Positions 11,100 through 23,029 of a stretch of 64,000 bases of DNA are shown one piece after another. The notes under the pieces were generated by a model, which saw nothing but the letters and a program-made list of their open reading frames with translations, was not told where the DNA came from and did not search any database. The stretch is from Nectonema munidae (Eukaryota > Nematomorpha > Nectonematoida > Nectonematidae): contig JAUIRK010000991.1 in NCBI GenBank assembly GCA_030549495.1, forward strand, positions 1 through 64,000, in the 5' to 3' direction. The first letter of the stretch is position 1. Every line of letters starts with the position of its first letter. The position numbers and the translations under genes were made by a program.

Positions 11100-12295
11100 C
11101 CGATGTTAATTCAATAGCAGTTCTGATCAAAGAAAATTAGGAAAAAAATAGTTTAGACCTCAGTTATGTGATTTCACAATGTTATGAGCGTGCCTCTGTA
11201 ATTGCTGGTAAAATTTTTTAATAAATGATAAAAAATTTACATAAGAATTGTTCAAATTATGGTTTGAATTATTTGAAAACTTACTAGGTAAGCACGCAGG
11301 TGTTCAAAAAAAATCTGAACTGGCTGGTAAAGAAATCCCCTACATTCATTGTTTCAATCATCGTTTACACCTGGTAGTCATGGACTCTTTATGCAAAGTA
11401 AAAGAACTGAAGAACTTTTTTGGCTTAGCTAATGAATTTTATAAGTTGACTACCAGTGTTCAAAAGTTTATGATGAGGGTAAGTTTCTGTAGCTTTTGTC
11501 TTAACTTTTATTTAACTAAAAATAGTACATTTTCTATTCATTTCAGAGAAAAGTTGTTATATTACTTTGAAAAGACTGCTTGATCAGCGCTGGAATGGTC
11601 ATTATGAAACCTCAGAGTGTATTAAAGAGAATTATCCTAGTCTTTTGAAACTTGTAAGGGATTTGCAGTCAAACAGTGACTTAAAATGGAATTCTTAAAT
11701 TTTTCAAAAAATTGAATTCCTTTTTACCAGTCTAATTTCTCATAAAATTCAAGAACTATTCACACCAATCTGTTCCAAGTAAGAAAATCTATATCAAAAA
11801 ACTTGAACATGTTATTAATTATTGCTTTGATTTTTCAGAGTAATTCTGGAAATATCGTTACTGCCAAAAGCTTGATTGATGCTACGCTGAATATTTTTAA
11901 AGAAGAAAGACAAAAGGAATCGGATTTTGAAAAATTGTTTAAAATCTCAAAAAATGAGCGCCTTCATAGTTGATACTACTGTTGATTCTCATCGAGATGA
12001 AAACATTTATGAAGTTGAAAAGCTCGAAAAAATGTATTTTAAGTGTCTCTTTTCAGTTATAAACGAAATTTCTAAAAGGTAAAATCACTTTTTTAATTAA
12101 ATTGTTCAATGGGTTAAGCTTTCTTCATGAAAATTTTTTTAGATTTGATGATCAGAACATTTCAATTATTGATGCGATTTACTGCCTAATGCTCTGAAGA
12201 AAATTTTCTTGAAATATGAAAAAATCAAACCATTTTTCAGTCTTTTAGAAATCAAAACAGACGATAACATTTTATCTTCTCAGTGTACGGTAATA
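11100..12295 (+). pseudogene. intron-bearing hAT-type transposase remnant
   Basis: Pieces read in order as the RNase-H-like part of a hAT transposase: SQCYERASVIAG, KHAGVQKKSELAG, IPYIHCFNHRLHLVV, LLDQRWNGHYETSE, then SGNIVTAKSLIDATLNIFK and FFSLLEIKTDDN. The breaks between pieces look like short introns with GT...AG borders: about 11212-11284, 11480-11546, 11781-11839 and 12079-12141. Decay is also present: a stop in KEN*EKNS near 11140, another near 11697, a frameshift near 11945 and one near 12190. The remnant ends at a GT near 12290 with no continuation. It is close to the copy at 25605-26690. The short introns are unusual for an active transposon but also fit an old domesticated gene. 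Confidence 0.7.
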
Positions 12296-12559
12296 TGGCA
12301 TTTAAATAATATATGTGTTTTTTTAAATATTTTATTTATCACCTTCTTTAGCTCTTGTTTCCGATGTTGATCGAATTTGCTTCTAGAAAGAAAAATTTTA
12401 TAGTCTGTATTTTTATAATGTATAGTTTGAGCCCCTCTCCCCACCCCCAAAATTTTGGTTAGAGCTGGGTCTGATGGCATGGATGGTATCGTTTCAATAA
12501 AGCATCTAGCTCTTGCTTCGTTCAATCGCTCTTTTGAGGCTTCACTCCTCCTTGTGGCG

Positions 12560-12762
12560 ACTATTTGGATAAGAACCTTCAAGACATGCAAGTCACTAAC
12601 GATTCACCTTTATCAACATATGATGAGCCAACTTCTTTAGAATGCTCCGTTCCTCACCCTGAAACACAGAATGAAGATAATAATATCACTGAAGAAAGTA
12701 ATCCTGTACCCAGAAGGTCTTCAAGAATCAGGAAAGTAGTCAACAGATACACTCCACCATAA
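12560..12762 (+). mobile_element. LTR-type pol C-terminal tail fragment (fossil)
   Basis: A 60-residue tail rich in S, E and P ends in PRRSSRIRKVVNRYTPP and a stop. This is the basic RRSSRxRK...RY ending common at the C-terminus of LTR retrotransposon polyproteins. No flanking LTR or other part is recognisable. It is a small, old fragment lying directly after the hAT remnant. Confidence 0.45.
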
Positions 12763-13217
12763 TGGTTTTGAAAGTTGCGACAATAGTAGACAGAAGTAAA
12801 ATAAGAAAATATGATGTTAGTGATGAATTTATATTCTAGAAAGTTAAATACGAAAAATATAAAATTTTTAAAAACTAGCTGTTTTAAATTTTGGATCCTT
12901 TCTATCTAAATGTTTTGAGATCACCAATGCTTTATCCACGACGCGGGTGAGGGGGTTAAAAATTTTCAAAAAAATAATATATTACTGTTTTATTTAAAAA
13001 ACGTAGCTTAATTCGAGTAGTACTAAAAAACGCGCTGAGATTCAATTTTTTATTAGAAGCATACATGTACTCTAAATATAACTTTTAAAAATGAAAATTG
13101 TTTTTTCAAAGAAGATTTATGTTATTTCACGATTATTTTTATCGACTCACCAAAATTTTTACACTTTCTCTTTTTTTTTATTATTTTCTTTTTGTCCAAG
13201 TTCTTTCAAATTATAAT
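12763..13217. other. spacer without recognisable features
   Basis: AT-rich sequence. I see no gene, repeat or RNA. Confidence 0.4.
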
Positions 13218-13599
13218 CTAACCCTATTAGTGCTAAGGGGCGCAAAACACCCCTCCCCCCTTCACTAAAAAATTAATAGTAGAAAATTGGCTGAATCATA
13301 TCCCTTCAAATTTTGGGACTTTTCCTAAAATCGCTAGATGCATCTTATGAAACCATTTTCATGGTAGTTGAATGACCCTTTCATGTCCAAAACTGTCAAT
13401 CAAAATAAAAAGTTAAAATTTTTCAGCAAAATTTTTGCATTATCTGTACTTAACCTTATAACTTAGGATCTATATTATATAATACCCTGAAAATTTATAA
13501 TTATATACAGTTTGGAACGCATAACACTTTATATATGTAATTTTTTCAATAATCAGGGCTACTTTTTAGAAAATGTCAATCAAAATTTTGATTGATCAA

Positions 13600-14290
13600 A
13601 AATGTATCTAATAAAATATATCTTCCAATTTTACATAAAATATATGTTTTTATACTAAATGGGTCATGCTGTTTTCATTTCTGGACTCATTTTTTACATT
13701 TAGGATTTGAAAATACCTATAAGTGTTAATCAAATTTGTTGTTTACTTCTGAAAATTGTCTCTAAAATATTCCTTCACATTATACATAAAATATATGTTT
13801 TATACCAAATCGATCATGTTGTTTTCATTTCTGGACTCATTTTTTACATTTAGGATTTGAAAATACCTATAAGTGTTAATCAAATTTGCGGTTTACTTCT
13901 GAAAATTGTCTTCAAAAACATTCCTTCACATTTTACATAAAATATATGTGTTATATTAAATCGGCCATGCTGGTTTCATTTTAGTACTCATTTTTTACGT
14001 TTAGTTTCTGAAAATACCTATAAGTGTTAATCAAATTTGCGGTTTACTTCTAAAAATCATCTCCAAAAACATTCATTCAAATTTTACAATGAAATATATG
14101 TTTTTATACCAAATCAACCATGCTAGTTTCATTTATGGACTCAATTTTTGCAGTTTGAATTTGAAAATACCTATAAGTATCAATTAAATTTGCGTTTAGT
14201 TCTAAAATTTGTTTTCAAAAATATTGATTCAAATTTTACGTCAAATATATGTTTTTATAGCAAATAGATCATGATAATTTTATTTCTGAA
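13600..14290. repeat. internal tandem array, period about 150
   Basis: About 4-5 diverged units, each with ACATAAAATATATGTTTT, a TTTCATTTCTGGACTCATTT segment and TACCTATAAGTGTTAATCAA. The same unit is arrayed at 35640-36520 and appears once at 59655-59895. Confidence 0.85.
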
Positions 14291-14294
14291 CACA

Positions 14295-15050
14295 GTTTTT
14301 GCATTTAGAGGTTTTACTTTATAATGCTTTTATTTTTCTTCACTTCTTGTATTGCAATTTAATTTGGGGATCATCTTGTTATCACTACATAAATTATATT
14401 CTTGTCAAAAAAATTTTTTCATGTTCATTAATCCTTCTCGTAGTTTTAATGATTCTTTTTCTTGTATCAATATTTATAATATTAACAAGCTATCTCATTT
14501 TAATTTTTTTTATAAATCCTGTAACAAATGTGGATTTTTCAACCAGTTTTTCATTCGAAATGACTCAATACATCTATATCTCACTCGCTCCAGCCATCTT
14601 CTTCACATTCCTCAAATAGTTCAAAAGCTTCTCTTTCGTTCAATTCTCCTAAGAACATTCTCTCTTATAAATTCCTCTATTCCTAATCTCTTCAGAAACC
14701 CTAGAAACTTTAAAGAATTCGTTAAAGCTCTTTTATATTTTCAATAATTTTCTCATGACTCTATATAAATATAAATATATATCTCATACTTTTAATTTGT
14801 ATTATATATCATTTAAAATTAATGTTTATTAGTTGGTTATTTTTTTTTTCGTTCTTGTAAATTATTATGTTTTTTTTCTTCAGTCTATCCATCTGGGTAT
14901 GAAGAAATGAGGATGAGACAACGAAGCTTCCTTTTTCTCTCCCAATGGCAGGCCACATTAAAAGATTTCATTTTGATTTATTTCATCTGATATTATTATT
15001 ATTTTTTCTTTAATAAATTTCTTCTTCTATCTATGTACGCAAGCCCCTAG
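14295..15050 (+). mobile_element. LINE (CR1/Jockey-like) 3' end nested in the piggyBac-like copy
   Basis: A frame from 14352 to 14747 ends in LRTFSLINSSIPNLFRNPRN and FKEFVKALLYF. This resembles the RSFSYRGAxLWNSLP...FKxxLKxxL ending shared by CR1, L2 and Jockey-type reverse transcriptases. About 300 bases of possible 3' UTR follow, with an AATAAA near 15012. The piece interrupts the piggyBac-like copy, so it inserted later. The reverse transcriptase core is missing, consistent with 5' truncation on insertion. Confidence 0.5.
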
Positions 15051-15096
15051 CAAAAAAAAGATTTCAGTTGGGGGAGGGGGCACTACTTAGGGTTAG

Positions 15097-16095
15097 GATT
15101 AAAACTAGAACGTCCAATGGGGTCTTTTTGACCCTTGCAATATTTTAAATGATAAGAATTTATGTTATTTGTTATCAATTCTACTTGAAACTCAATAAAT
15201 TTCTAAAAATATACATTATTTTTAAACAGAGTCATTAATATAGCAAAAAACTAAAACAAAAAATGAGGCACTAGGCCCTCCTGCAAAATCTAAAGATTTG
15301 TTATTAAAGGTTATTTTTGAGTTTGTGGATACTTTTTATTGATTTCTATATCTTCAAATTAATAAACTATGTATAAGAGTGAAACTAAACGTTTTTTTAT
15401 GTGACATTCAATGGAAATGATCATTTTTGAACTACATGTTTTCATAACTATATTGAATGTGAGAGAAGATACTATGTCTAAAAGATATAATATCAAATTA
15501 CATTCCATAATTTGATAGGCTTTCCATAAGTCAGAGTAAATGATTATGCCTAATGACATTAAAAAATTAAGTAGAAGTATAATATTTTTCGCATCATTAA
15601 CTAATTGTACCTGATGAAACATGATTTTTATTAGAAAAAATTAATAATTATTTTTGATTAAAATTGATTGATGATTCAAATTGTATTGATGAGTCACTTT
15701 TTTGACTGGATAATAACTGAGGTTAGGGGTTGGAAATTAAAACATTTTAAAACTTCTTCGTAGATTGCCATTTTAATTATCAGCATACTAGATATTTTTT
15801 TCAAAATTTTTTTCTGTTTATGTGGGTGATTTTGGTCATGCGAGATTTCAACTCAATTTGCGGGTGACTTGACAACCCTGCAGTCTTCTGTCTTAAAATA
15901 GCTTTGTTAAATACATACACTACCTACCTTTCTGTAAAATTTTTTGAAAGATATGAATTATACTCCTAATGTAAAATACACAATTGTTTTTATTTGTTCT
16001 TTTTCATAATGGGTTTACTTCATGAACTTTCAACCCACACATATACCAAATTTTATTTTTACATTATAGAATATGTATTACAAATAGAAATGCAA
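15097..16095. other. spacer without clear genes
   Basis: AT-rich sequence. It includes a small GGGTC...GACCC palindrome at 15119-15134 that I could not tie to an element. No convincing coding sequence on either strand. Confidence 0.4.
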
Positions 16096-16099
16096 CTCC

Positions 16100-16475
16100 A
16101 CTTTACTTCATTGTATCCATATCAGAGCATAATTAAAATAAATCAACTGCCTAGATATCTTCATTGCACTGTCTAGATCACTCAGAAACACCATAAACAT
16201 CCTCGAATTCAAACGCAACCTCTTCACCCATTACCTTCACATATCCACTCTCCCTACTCAACTTAATCCATATTTACTCCTCCCTTTTAAATGAATTTAC
16301 TGAATTTCATACTTTTATTACTTTATATATCTTATAATATTATTTTTGATGTAAAGTGCCATACACTACAAAAGCTTCGGTTTTTGATTAATAAAATAAA
16401 TTGATTGCTTTTCTTTCTTTCATATCGTTTACTTCATTGTATCCATATGAGAGCATAAGTAAAACAAATCAGCGG
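16100..16475 (+). mobile_element. LINE 3'-end fragment between 45-base direct repeats
   Basis: The block TTTACTTCATTGTATCCATA with its following 28 bases occurs at about 16100-16148 and again at 16428-16475. The sequence between reads SLRNTINILEFKRNLFTHYL before a stop at 16291. This is the IxxxxFKxxLxxxL pattern found at the C-terminus of CR1/Jockey-type LINEs. An A-rich stretch with AATAAA precedes the second repeat. The arrangement fits a truncated retroposed copy with a long target-site duplication. Confidence 0.45.
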
Positions 16476-16479
16476 CTTT

Positions 16480-17035
16480 TGTTAGTCATATTTTTATTTA
16501 TATTTGTAGTTATATTGAATATTGCTATCTAACATTTTTATGATAATTTCAGATGATAAATAATTTTTTTCTTCTTTTGTAATTTCTTAGTTTTTTTCGT
16601 TCTGTTTTTAAATGGTCGACAATAGACTGTCAAAATATTTGAAGTCGATTATTGCTGGTATCTTTTATATTGTTTTTTTTAATAAAAATCACTTTTTTAC
16701 TCAGAATATATTATTAAAAGTTTTTTTCTAAAGTTAAAATCGGATTTGAAAATGTTCTAAATTAATTCTAGGATGCCAAAAAATTTTCTTCTAATTAAAG
16801 TCCATACTGGTTAATTGACCGGTTGAAATAAATTGGAGCATAATGCAACATAATCTTCATGTTCAACTAAAAATGTTATATTATCTAATACTTGTATTTT
16901 TTTCTGTTGATGTGCCTTTCTAAATAAATGTTATTTTTATTTATTTTTACATTTAATTACTTCAATAAAGTCGTGATTTCTTTCAATTCAATTTTATGAA
17001 ACCTACTGACTTCGCCTTATCATCTGTATATATCT
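16480..17035. other. spacer without recognisable features
   Basis: AT-rich sequence. Nothing recognisable on either strand. Confidence 0.4.
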
Positions 17036-17040
17036 AAATT

Positions 17041-18080
17041 AAGGTGACCAGATTTTAACATCGGTAAAGCGGGACACCATTGACATGGGGTTCTTGATTA
17101 AAAATTTGGTCTATATGGAGCAACAAAAAATTTCATAGATCGCAAAAATAGTATTTTAATATATTTTTCTAACATAATTACAATATATTAAAAAATATGT
17201 ATAGTATTATTTATTCTTTGGCATATTTCTCATTTGAGTGAATTCTTTTTAGTTGATTGCTGTCGTTGTTTAAAATATGACATTTTTCACAGGAGCTCCT
17301 TAAATTATATTTCACACATAAAATGGCTATTAAAGACTCAACACTTAATTGTGATTTTTCTGATGTTCATACTTTATTCACGGCAGAAAAAAACACGTTC
17401 AGTTGCAGCATTAGTTCCTAGTAAAGACAGTGCACATTCCACTATCTTCAGTGCATTATTGTATGGAATATGGTTTGCTTCAATAATGATTAAAAGCTTC
17501 CAACCATTTGTTCTCTATCGTGATTTTCGCTGATGCCCAACATTTAATCTTTTCATTATTAATCTATTTTTTTTAATAATGATGCCTCATTAAAAAGATC
17601 ATTTTCAGAAATATTACTATATGGGAAATTTTGAATATTATAATAATCGAATGATTTTTACACATCATTCCATTTAAGTTCTTGTTTCAATGTAACTCAA
17701 TGAAACTGTTCAATATCATTGAAATGTCTAACCGCTCAAGGCACTGAAATTTTAAATTAACTTCATTTGCCACTTCGATTACAGAAATTTTATCACCTTT
17801 AATAAGTTTTATAGCATTTTGAAAAAGAGCTTCTTGATTGTGTACAAAATCTAGCCAAAGTTTAAAAGAATCTTTTTCAAAAACTCTTCTAAAATTCTAA
17901 GACATTTATCCTGTGATAGAAAGTAGGAATTCAATGGATCATATATTTTCAAAATTCTTTCCATAGCTGGCAAAAGTGCTAACCGGCGCGTTTTACTCTA
18001 TCCAAGTATTTTCTGATATTCGACTCCCTCAGTTTCACAAAATTCTTTAAGCATTTCAACGCGCACAGTGTAATAGAAAT
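17041..18080 (-). pseudogene. hAT transposase remnant (minus strand) with its terminus
   Basis: Read on the minus strand, 17250-17480 gives a hAT dimerisation region: ALKIVECALSLLGTNAATER then VFF, matching the LPGTSAPVERVFSA block of the family. Upstream of it, 17640-18080 reads YSKTRRLALLPAMERILKIY, DPLNSYFLSQDK and KGDKISVIEVANEVNLKFQ. Several stops and frame changes break it. At 17041 the plus strand reads AAGGTGACCAGATTTTAACA and then AAAGCGGGACACC, a terminus I associate with this kind of hAT. A possible opposite end, TGGTCACC, lies near 18620, but no target duplication was found. Confidence 0.7.
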
Positions 18081-18639
18081 AAAAATATATTTTTATAACA
18101 ATATATTTATTGTACTTGAAGTAAAAAAATAAAAGCAAAAAATAAAATTTTTTTTTATCAATCTAATTTATAAAATAACATTTTTAATTTAAAAAAGAAA
18201 CAGTTTACAATACGTATATTCATGAAACATTTTTAAAAAGTAATATATTAAATTAATTTTTTCAAAATTTTTTTACAAACTCGAAATTTCCATTTTTTTG
18301 ATACTTTTCGAACAATCATCTTTTATTTAGCTTTTTTGATGATAAAAAAATATTAAAACTGCTAAAAAAAAAATTTAAAACCAAAAAATAAATCAAGTAA
18401 ATAACAATTGTAAATAGTGATATTATTTTTTACCAAACTAAAAATTGATTGACCAGCAAACATGAAAAACTTCGACAAAAGACGGACAAAGAGAAACATA
18501 TCATTTAAATGTGTAAATAGTTCTCGATAATCGTTTTAAACAATTGTTATTATTAAAGTTTCAATTATAAAATTAACAAAAATAATATGAAATTCATATC
18601 TTGGCGAAAAGTAGTCACATGGTCACCGAAAACCGTATA

Positions 18640-18775
18640 TTGCCTTCTTCTTACTATGCCGTTTTCTAGATGGTTTCTAAATGCGTAATCTAGCAGAAGC
18701 GAGGCTTAAACCCGGAACTTCAGATCGATAGCAGCGCTTCTAACCGTTTAACTTCGCAGCCACTAAACCACTTAC
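18640..18775 (-). repeat. tRNA-derived SINE or tRNA pseudogene
   Basis: On the minus strand the order is TGGTTTAGTGG (A-box-like) and, about 45 bases on, GGGTTTAAGCC (B-box-like). This is the layout of an internal RNA polymerase III promoter. The acceptor ends do not pair well, so it is not a functional tRNA. Confidence 0.5.
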
Positions 18776-18779
18776 GTTT

Positions 18780-20470
18780 TGATAAAAAGTTAGTTTAAAC
18801 TCTTAAATAACAACTTTTCACGATAGAAAATATTAGAAAAAAAATCGAAGTGTTTGGCAGCTTTTTTCAACTTGATAGACATTATATGCCTCAATTCTAA
18901 CATTATTTGTAAAAGCATCAAAAGATTTTCCTCCAGTCGAAAAAAATTTTTGATACACCTTGTAGAAACACTTTGAGAAGAAAGCCGAAATAGGAGGAAG
19001 AAGTCTTTTCTGTTTTGCATATTCCAAATCTAATATCTTCACACTCCAATCAAGAAGAAAATCGAACAACAACAACCTGCAGATATTCTATGAGAAGACA
19101 AGAACAAGCTGTTATAGCTGTTTAACATATATATGTGGACTTCAAAAATAAATTCTTTAATTTATTTTTTATTTGCTTTAAAAAGTTTCAACATTTTTCT
19201 TTAAGATATTTGCTAACTTCAGTATTATGCTAGTTACCGGTCAGGGGCGCACATCCTCAAAATTATTGGGGGGGGGGGCGAATTTTTTTGTTGCAATTTT
19301 CAAAATTACTGGTCTGGAAATACACGGGAGATAAAATATTCAAGCAATCCTTTAAAATAGAGTGTATTCAGCGCATACATAAATTTATAAGACTACTTTA
19401 TATTTTTTTTTACAAAATTGGTGAAATTTAAATACTATGCTTCCAGCGAAAATATTTTAATTAAATTTGCATATCGCATATACACTAATTTAAAAAAAAT
19501 GTAAAATTGTTGGGGGGAGAATAGGCTTTTCATTTGAAAATGAAGTAGTGAATCAGGCACATTACAGGAATTGATGAAAGGATATTTGATTGATAAAGAA
19601 AACATCTGAAAACAAATAACTGAAGGTCGGAGAGTTTTGTATGAGTGAATGCAGTCTGAAGGAAAAGAGTTTACTAGACAGAAGTTTATATGAAAAAAAT
19701 GTGATTGATTCAGGGGCGCACCTCCTTGAAATTATTCGAGTGGGCAGACTTTCAAGCGTCTTGCAAAAAAGACAACAAATTTTCCTGAATTCCTAATCCT
19801 CTCTTGTCTATTCTATTTCATTCTTAATTAAGCTTAATGTAAACTTTACCCCCGCCCTATTAAGCTTAAAGTCAACAATGAATGAGGACTTATATATAGC
19901 TCCTTCTTTCTCACTTCAAATAAATGCGCACCATCTCCAAATTATGTGTAAAAAAGGGGTAAGGTATCAATTAACAATAAAAAATAGGAAATTTTATTGA
20001 ATAAAAAAAATCATTCATTAATTTTTAGTTGTTCCATTTCTTCTTCCTAAAAAATGGAAAAATGATTTATTGAGAAAAATAAATAAAAAAAAGACATCCA
20101 AATTACATAACTTTTCTGAGGTAATTGGAATCAAAAATGTAAAACAGAACTTAAATTTATTCTTTTTAGTGTATAAGAATAAGTGTAAGTTATTTAGACT
20201 CTCAAAAAAGGGTATAAAATAAAGATAAAATTGTGCAAACAATAAATTAAGATACATTATTCCATTTTTTCCAGAATCATTCAAAAATAGTTTAAAAGCT
20301 AAATTGGTGCAAGCTAGAAAAAGTAAAATAACTTTTAACATTTTGCAATGATTTGCCTTTTATAATAAATTTTTGTCTAGAAAAAATTATAGAGCTTCAA
20401 CAAAAAGTAAAAATTTTACAGCATAACTTATGTTTTTTGAAAACTAATTTGACGTATCCCCTACAGCATA
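18780..20470. other. stretch with two G-rich repeat starts, otherwise empty
   Basis: CAGGGGCGCAC begins at 19242 and at 19710, each followed by CCT(T/C) and AAATTATT. The first is followed by a run of 13 G at 19269. They look like ends of one small transposon family of the CAGnGGCGnA type. No other gene is recognised. Confidence 0.4.
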
Positions 20471-20474
20471 CCCT

Positions 20475-20690
20475 ATGGGTGGCATGGCAGGTTGGTTGAG
20501 ATGATGGACTCAGCACGGAAGTCTCTGGATTCGATTCCTCATCGATACCAATTTGTTCATAGTTTGACATAACCGGTACATCAGTGCCTTGTCAATGAAA
20601 ACACACCCACGGTACCTTTATCTTACCTTTTACTCAAAATTGAAAAATTTGCTACATAAATAACATGAGAGAGAAAGGAGACAAAATAAA
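20475..20690 (+). repeat. tRNA-derived SINE
   Basis: GGTTGGTTGAGATGATGG (A-box position, 20491) and GGATTCGATTCC (near-consensus B box, 20527) lie 36 bases apart in a tRNA-like head. A unique tail follows and ends in A/T-rich sequence. Confidence 0.65.
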
Positions 20691-20694
20691 CTAA

Positions 20695-21685
20695 TAAAGC
20701 AATTTTCACTATTTTAAAATGGAACCGTCTGTTTTCAGAATAATTTCAAAATAATAGGAGGCATAACGAATGAGAGTTTATTTGATATTTTCAAGTTTTT
20801 ATAAGCAGCAAAAGCCAACGTTGAAGTAGCTAACCCTTATAGGGTGATTTGGTAACGCTTGTATTTTTTACATTTTGTAAGGAATCATAGTATACAAAAA
20901 TGGTAGTTTAATCACTTTTCATAAAATTATTTAAGTCTAAGAACACAAAATCATTAAAAAACTATTTAAACAAACATAAATCATAAAAATCATAGTATAC
21001 GAGAGCAAGAAAATCATTGCGTTTTTTTTGACTATTTCTCTATCCACAAATAAAATTCTGTCAGCTGTCATAAATAGACAAGTACATTTTTAGCAACTGA
21101 AACATTTTGTTTCGATATTATATTTTTATTATAATAATCAACAAATTTTCTTAAAAAAATGATTTAATTAATTATGTACAGTGTTACTTACAAAATTTAT
21201 TAATCGAACATTATAAAAAATATCTCTGCTCAAATATTAAACAAATAGAGTATTTTTGCTTTTAAACTGAATAGCTAGTCAAAATATTTATCCCCAAATA
21301 GCTATTGAAAAAAAATTTCTTGACTTGAAAAAATTAAAGTTTTCAAAGAAATGTTATAAAATGTAACACACGTACTGATAAAGATTAAGTGACTTTTGTT
21401 GAAAAAATTTTTTTAACGCGAGTCTGACAATATTCATTGATATAAAATTGAAATGATTAAAAACTATTTTTCTCTCATTTAAAAACAAATTTTCATTTTT
21501 GCAAAATATTTGGTGTATTGATGGAACTAAATTTTAACCAAAAATCTGTGATTAATTTGAATAGCTGAATTTGGTATCATGAAAAAAGCTTCTGAAAATA
21601 TTGAACTTATATTCCGACAAAAAAGGTTTCTAATGAGATAAAATAGAATTATTTTTAATTTAACTCTAAATACAAATTAGAGAAA
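20695..21685. other. AT-rich spacer
   Basis: No genes or repeats recognised. Confidence 0.4.
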
Positions 21686-21687
21686 AG

Positions 21688-21889
21688 CAGTGGCGTAGCC
21701 AGAAAAAAGTTGATAGGGGGACACAATTCAAAAACTTAAAAAACTTGAGCAACATTATTTATACTTTCTTGATCCTTTCATTGGAGAAATTTTTGAAAAC
21801 TGATATCGCATAAGGTGTATGGGGAACACCATGAAGTACATGGGGGGGGGGGGCACAGCCCATCATGACCCAGCCTAGCCACTCCACTG
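21688..21889. mobile_element. short hAT-like MITE
   Basis: It begins CAGTGGCGTAGCCAG and ends CTAGCCACTCCACTG, its imperfect inverse. The flanks GAGAAAAG (21680-21687) and GAGAGAAG (21890-21897) match at 7 of 8 bases, as expected for an 8-bp hAT target duplication. Inside is a run of 12 G at 21842. It is non-coding. Confidence 0.7.
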
Positions 21890-22136
21890 GAGAGAAGAGA
21901 GCTTAATGAGATAGGAGAGGTACAAGAGAAGAGAGCTTGAATGAAAGAAGAGAGCTTGAGTGATTGAGTTTTAGCAGAGAAAGCGGAAGAGAAAAACAGA
22001 GAAGGACACATAAAGAGAAATAGAATCACTGTGACAGAAGAAGATGAGAAAATCTAGTGGATCATCAACATGTGCTTACTTAAAAATACTACAAGGATAC
22101 ACTGTGATAAACATTGCTTACTTATTGTGTTCTCAC

Positions 22137-22190
22137 CAGAGGCGTACCCAGAAATTTTTTCTTTAGGGGGGGGGGGGGGGGCAAAGTTGG
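22137..22190. repeat. hAT-like terminus with long G run
   Basis: CAGAGGCGTACCCAGAAATT followed by a run of about 17 G from 22167. It resembles the ends at 21688 and 61731. It could be the outer end of the minus-strand hAT gene at 22560-26690, but the opposite end was not found. Confidence 0.45.
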
Positions 22191-22559
22191 AGTCTAATTA
22201 ATTTTAAAAAGTTTTAACTATTTTAAAAACTTATTAGTTAAGTTTATTCCAATCAGTAACGGTTGCAATTCTTACCTCTCTCTTCAGCTTCTGAATTTAT
22301 TTGGCAACAAAACTAACAACACCAAAAAAATGAGATCTTCATTACTTGAAAAGAAAAAGTTTGACTAACAACAAATGAGAACATTTTTTTCTAAAATTTA
22401 TATAATTTTGCAAAAAGTTTTTAACTTGAAAAACAAAAAAGTAAAAATTGATGACTTCTTAAAAAAGTAAGTCTTCTTTTATTTGAAAAAAAAATTATGA
22501 ATTTTTCTGTCAATTTATTTAGTATATTCTTTCATAAAAGAAAGAAATATTAAATTGTT

Positions 22560-22990
22560 TCTTCTAGACGGAGTCATGGATTTCCTAAGAGGGGTCATAA
22601 TCCTGTTCAAGGTTGAAAAACTTCTTTCACAAACTACTGTATTCGAACCTACCGTAAAAAGGCCTAAAAGAGAATAAGAGTCATTTCACATAATACAAAA
22701 TTGCTCTAAAATACCTTCATATAGTTTATATATGTTAGGAAATGCTTCTTTAACTGGTTCGAGTACTTCAAGAACATCAATAACGTTAGATTCTTTCTGT
22801 ATCTTTTTTTTAATATATTCTTTTCCAACTTTAAGTTCCGAAAAAATCTGCTGATATATATTTTGTAGACGGGATATAAAAGGTTTCAGTTTTTCATATT
22901 CCAAAAATCCTACACTTTCAGGGGATAAATATGAAAATGCGTTCGTTATTGTGCAGTTTTTTTCATTAAACCTGAAAAAACAATTAAAAG
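22560..22990 (-). pseudogene. hAT transposase C-terminal part (intron-bearing family, copy 2)
   Basis: On the minus strand, 22686-22904 encodes EYEKLKPFISRLQNIYQQIF and ends EAFPNIYKLYEGILEQF. Then 22565-22660 reads VVCERSFSTLNRIMTPLRKS, the dimerisation motif of hAT transposases. This is the continuation of the gene at 25605-26690, separated from it by the nested hAT at 23038-25369. It is at least lightly decayed; one interval between the two pieces (about 22660-22690) could be an intron. Confidence 0.7.
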
Positions 22991-23029
22991 GATGAACATT
23001 TGTCGAAAACCAAACCTGTTGTCAAATTC

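Larger units (their letters stand above)
13222..15092. mobile_element. piggyBac-like non-autonomous element, copy B, with nested LINE
   Basis: The left end CCCTATTAGTGCT follows CTAA (a decayed TTAA). The first 400 bases are almost the same as the left end of the TTAA-flanked element at 35250. The right end is degenerate (GCACTACTTAGGG then TTAG) but fits the inverse of the same terminus. The interior has a tandem array (13600-14290), then an inserted LINE 3' end (about 14295-15050). No transposase is encoded. The family assignment rests on CCC...GGG ends inside TTAA, the piggyBac signature, seen cleanly in the copy at 35250. Confidence 0.65.

Noticed and set aside
12280-12591. Minus-strand frame of 103 codons with a charged composition
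   Set aside because: No recognisable motif. It overlaps the hAT end and the LTR-type tail on the other strand and includes a C-rich simple run.
14299-14619. 106-codon plus-strand frame rich in F, I and L that looks like a membrane protein
   Set aside because: It is the alternative frame of the LINE tail. AT-rich DNA read out of frame gives hydrophobic residues.
15119-15134. GGGTC-TTTTT-GACCC palindrome next to the piggyBac-like copy
   Set aside because: It looks like a terminator hairpin, but this is a eukaryotic genome and a single short palindrome is expected by chance. No matching transposon partner found.
18640-18775. Functional tRNA gene
   Set aside because: A- and B-box-like sequences are present but acceptor and anticodon stems do not pair, so it is listed as a SINE or tRNA pseudogene.
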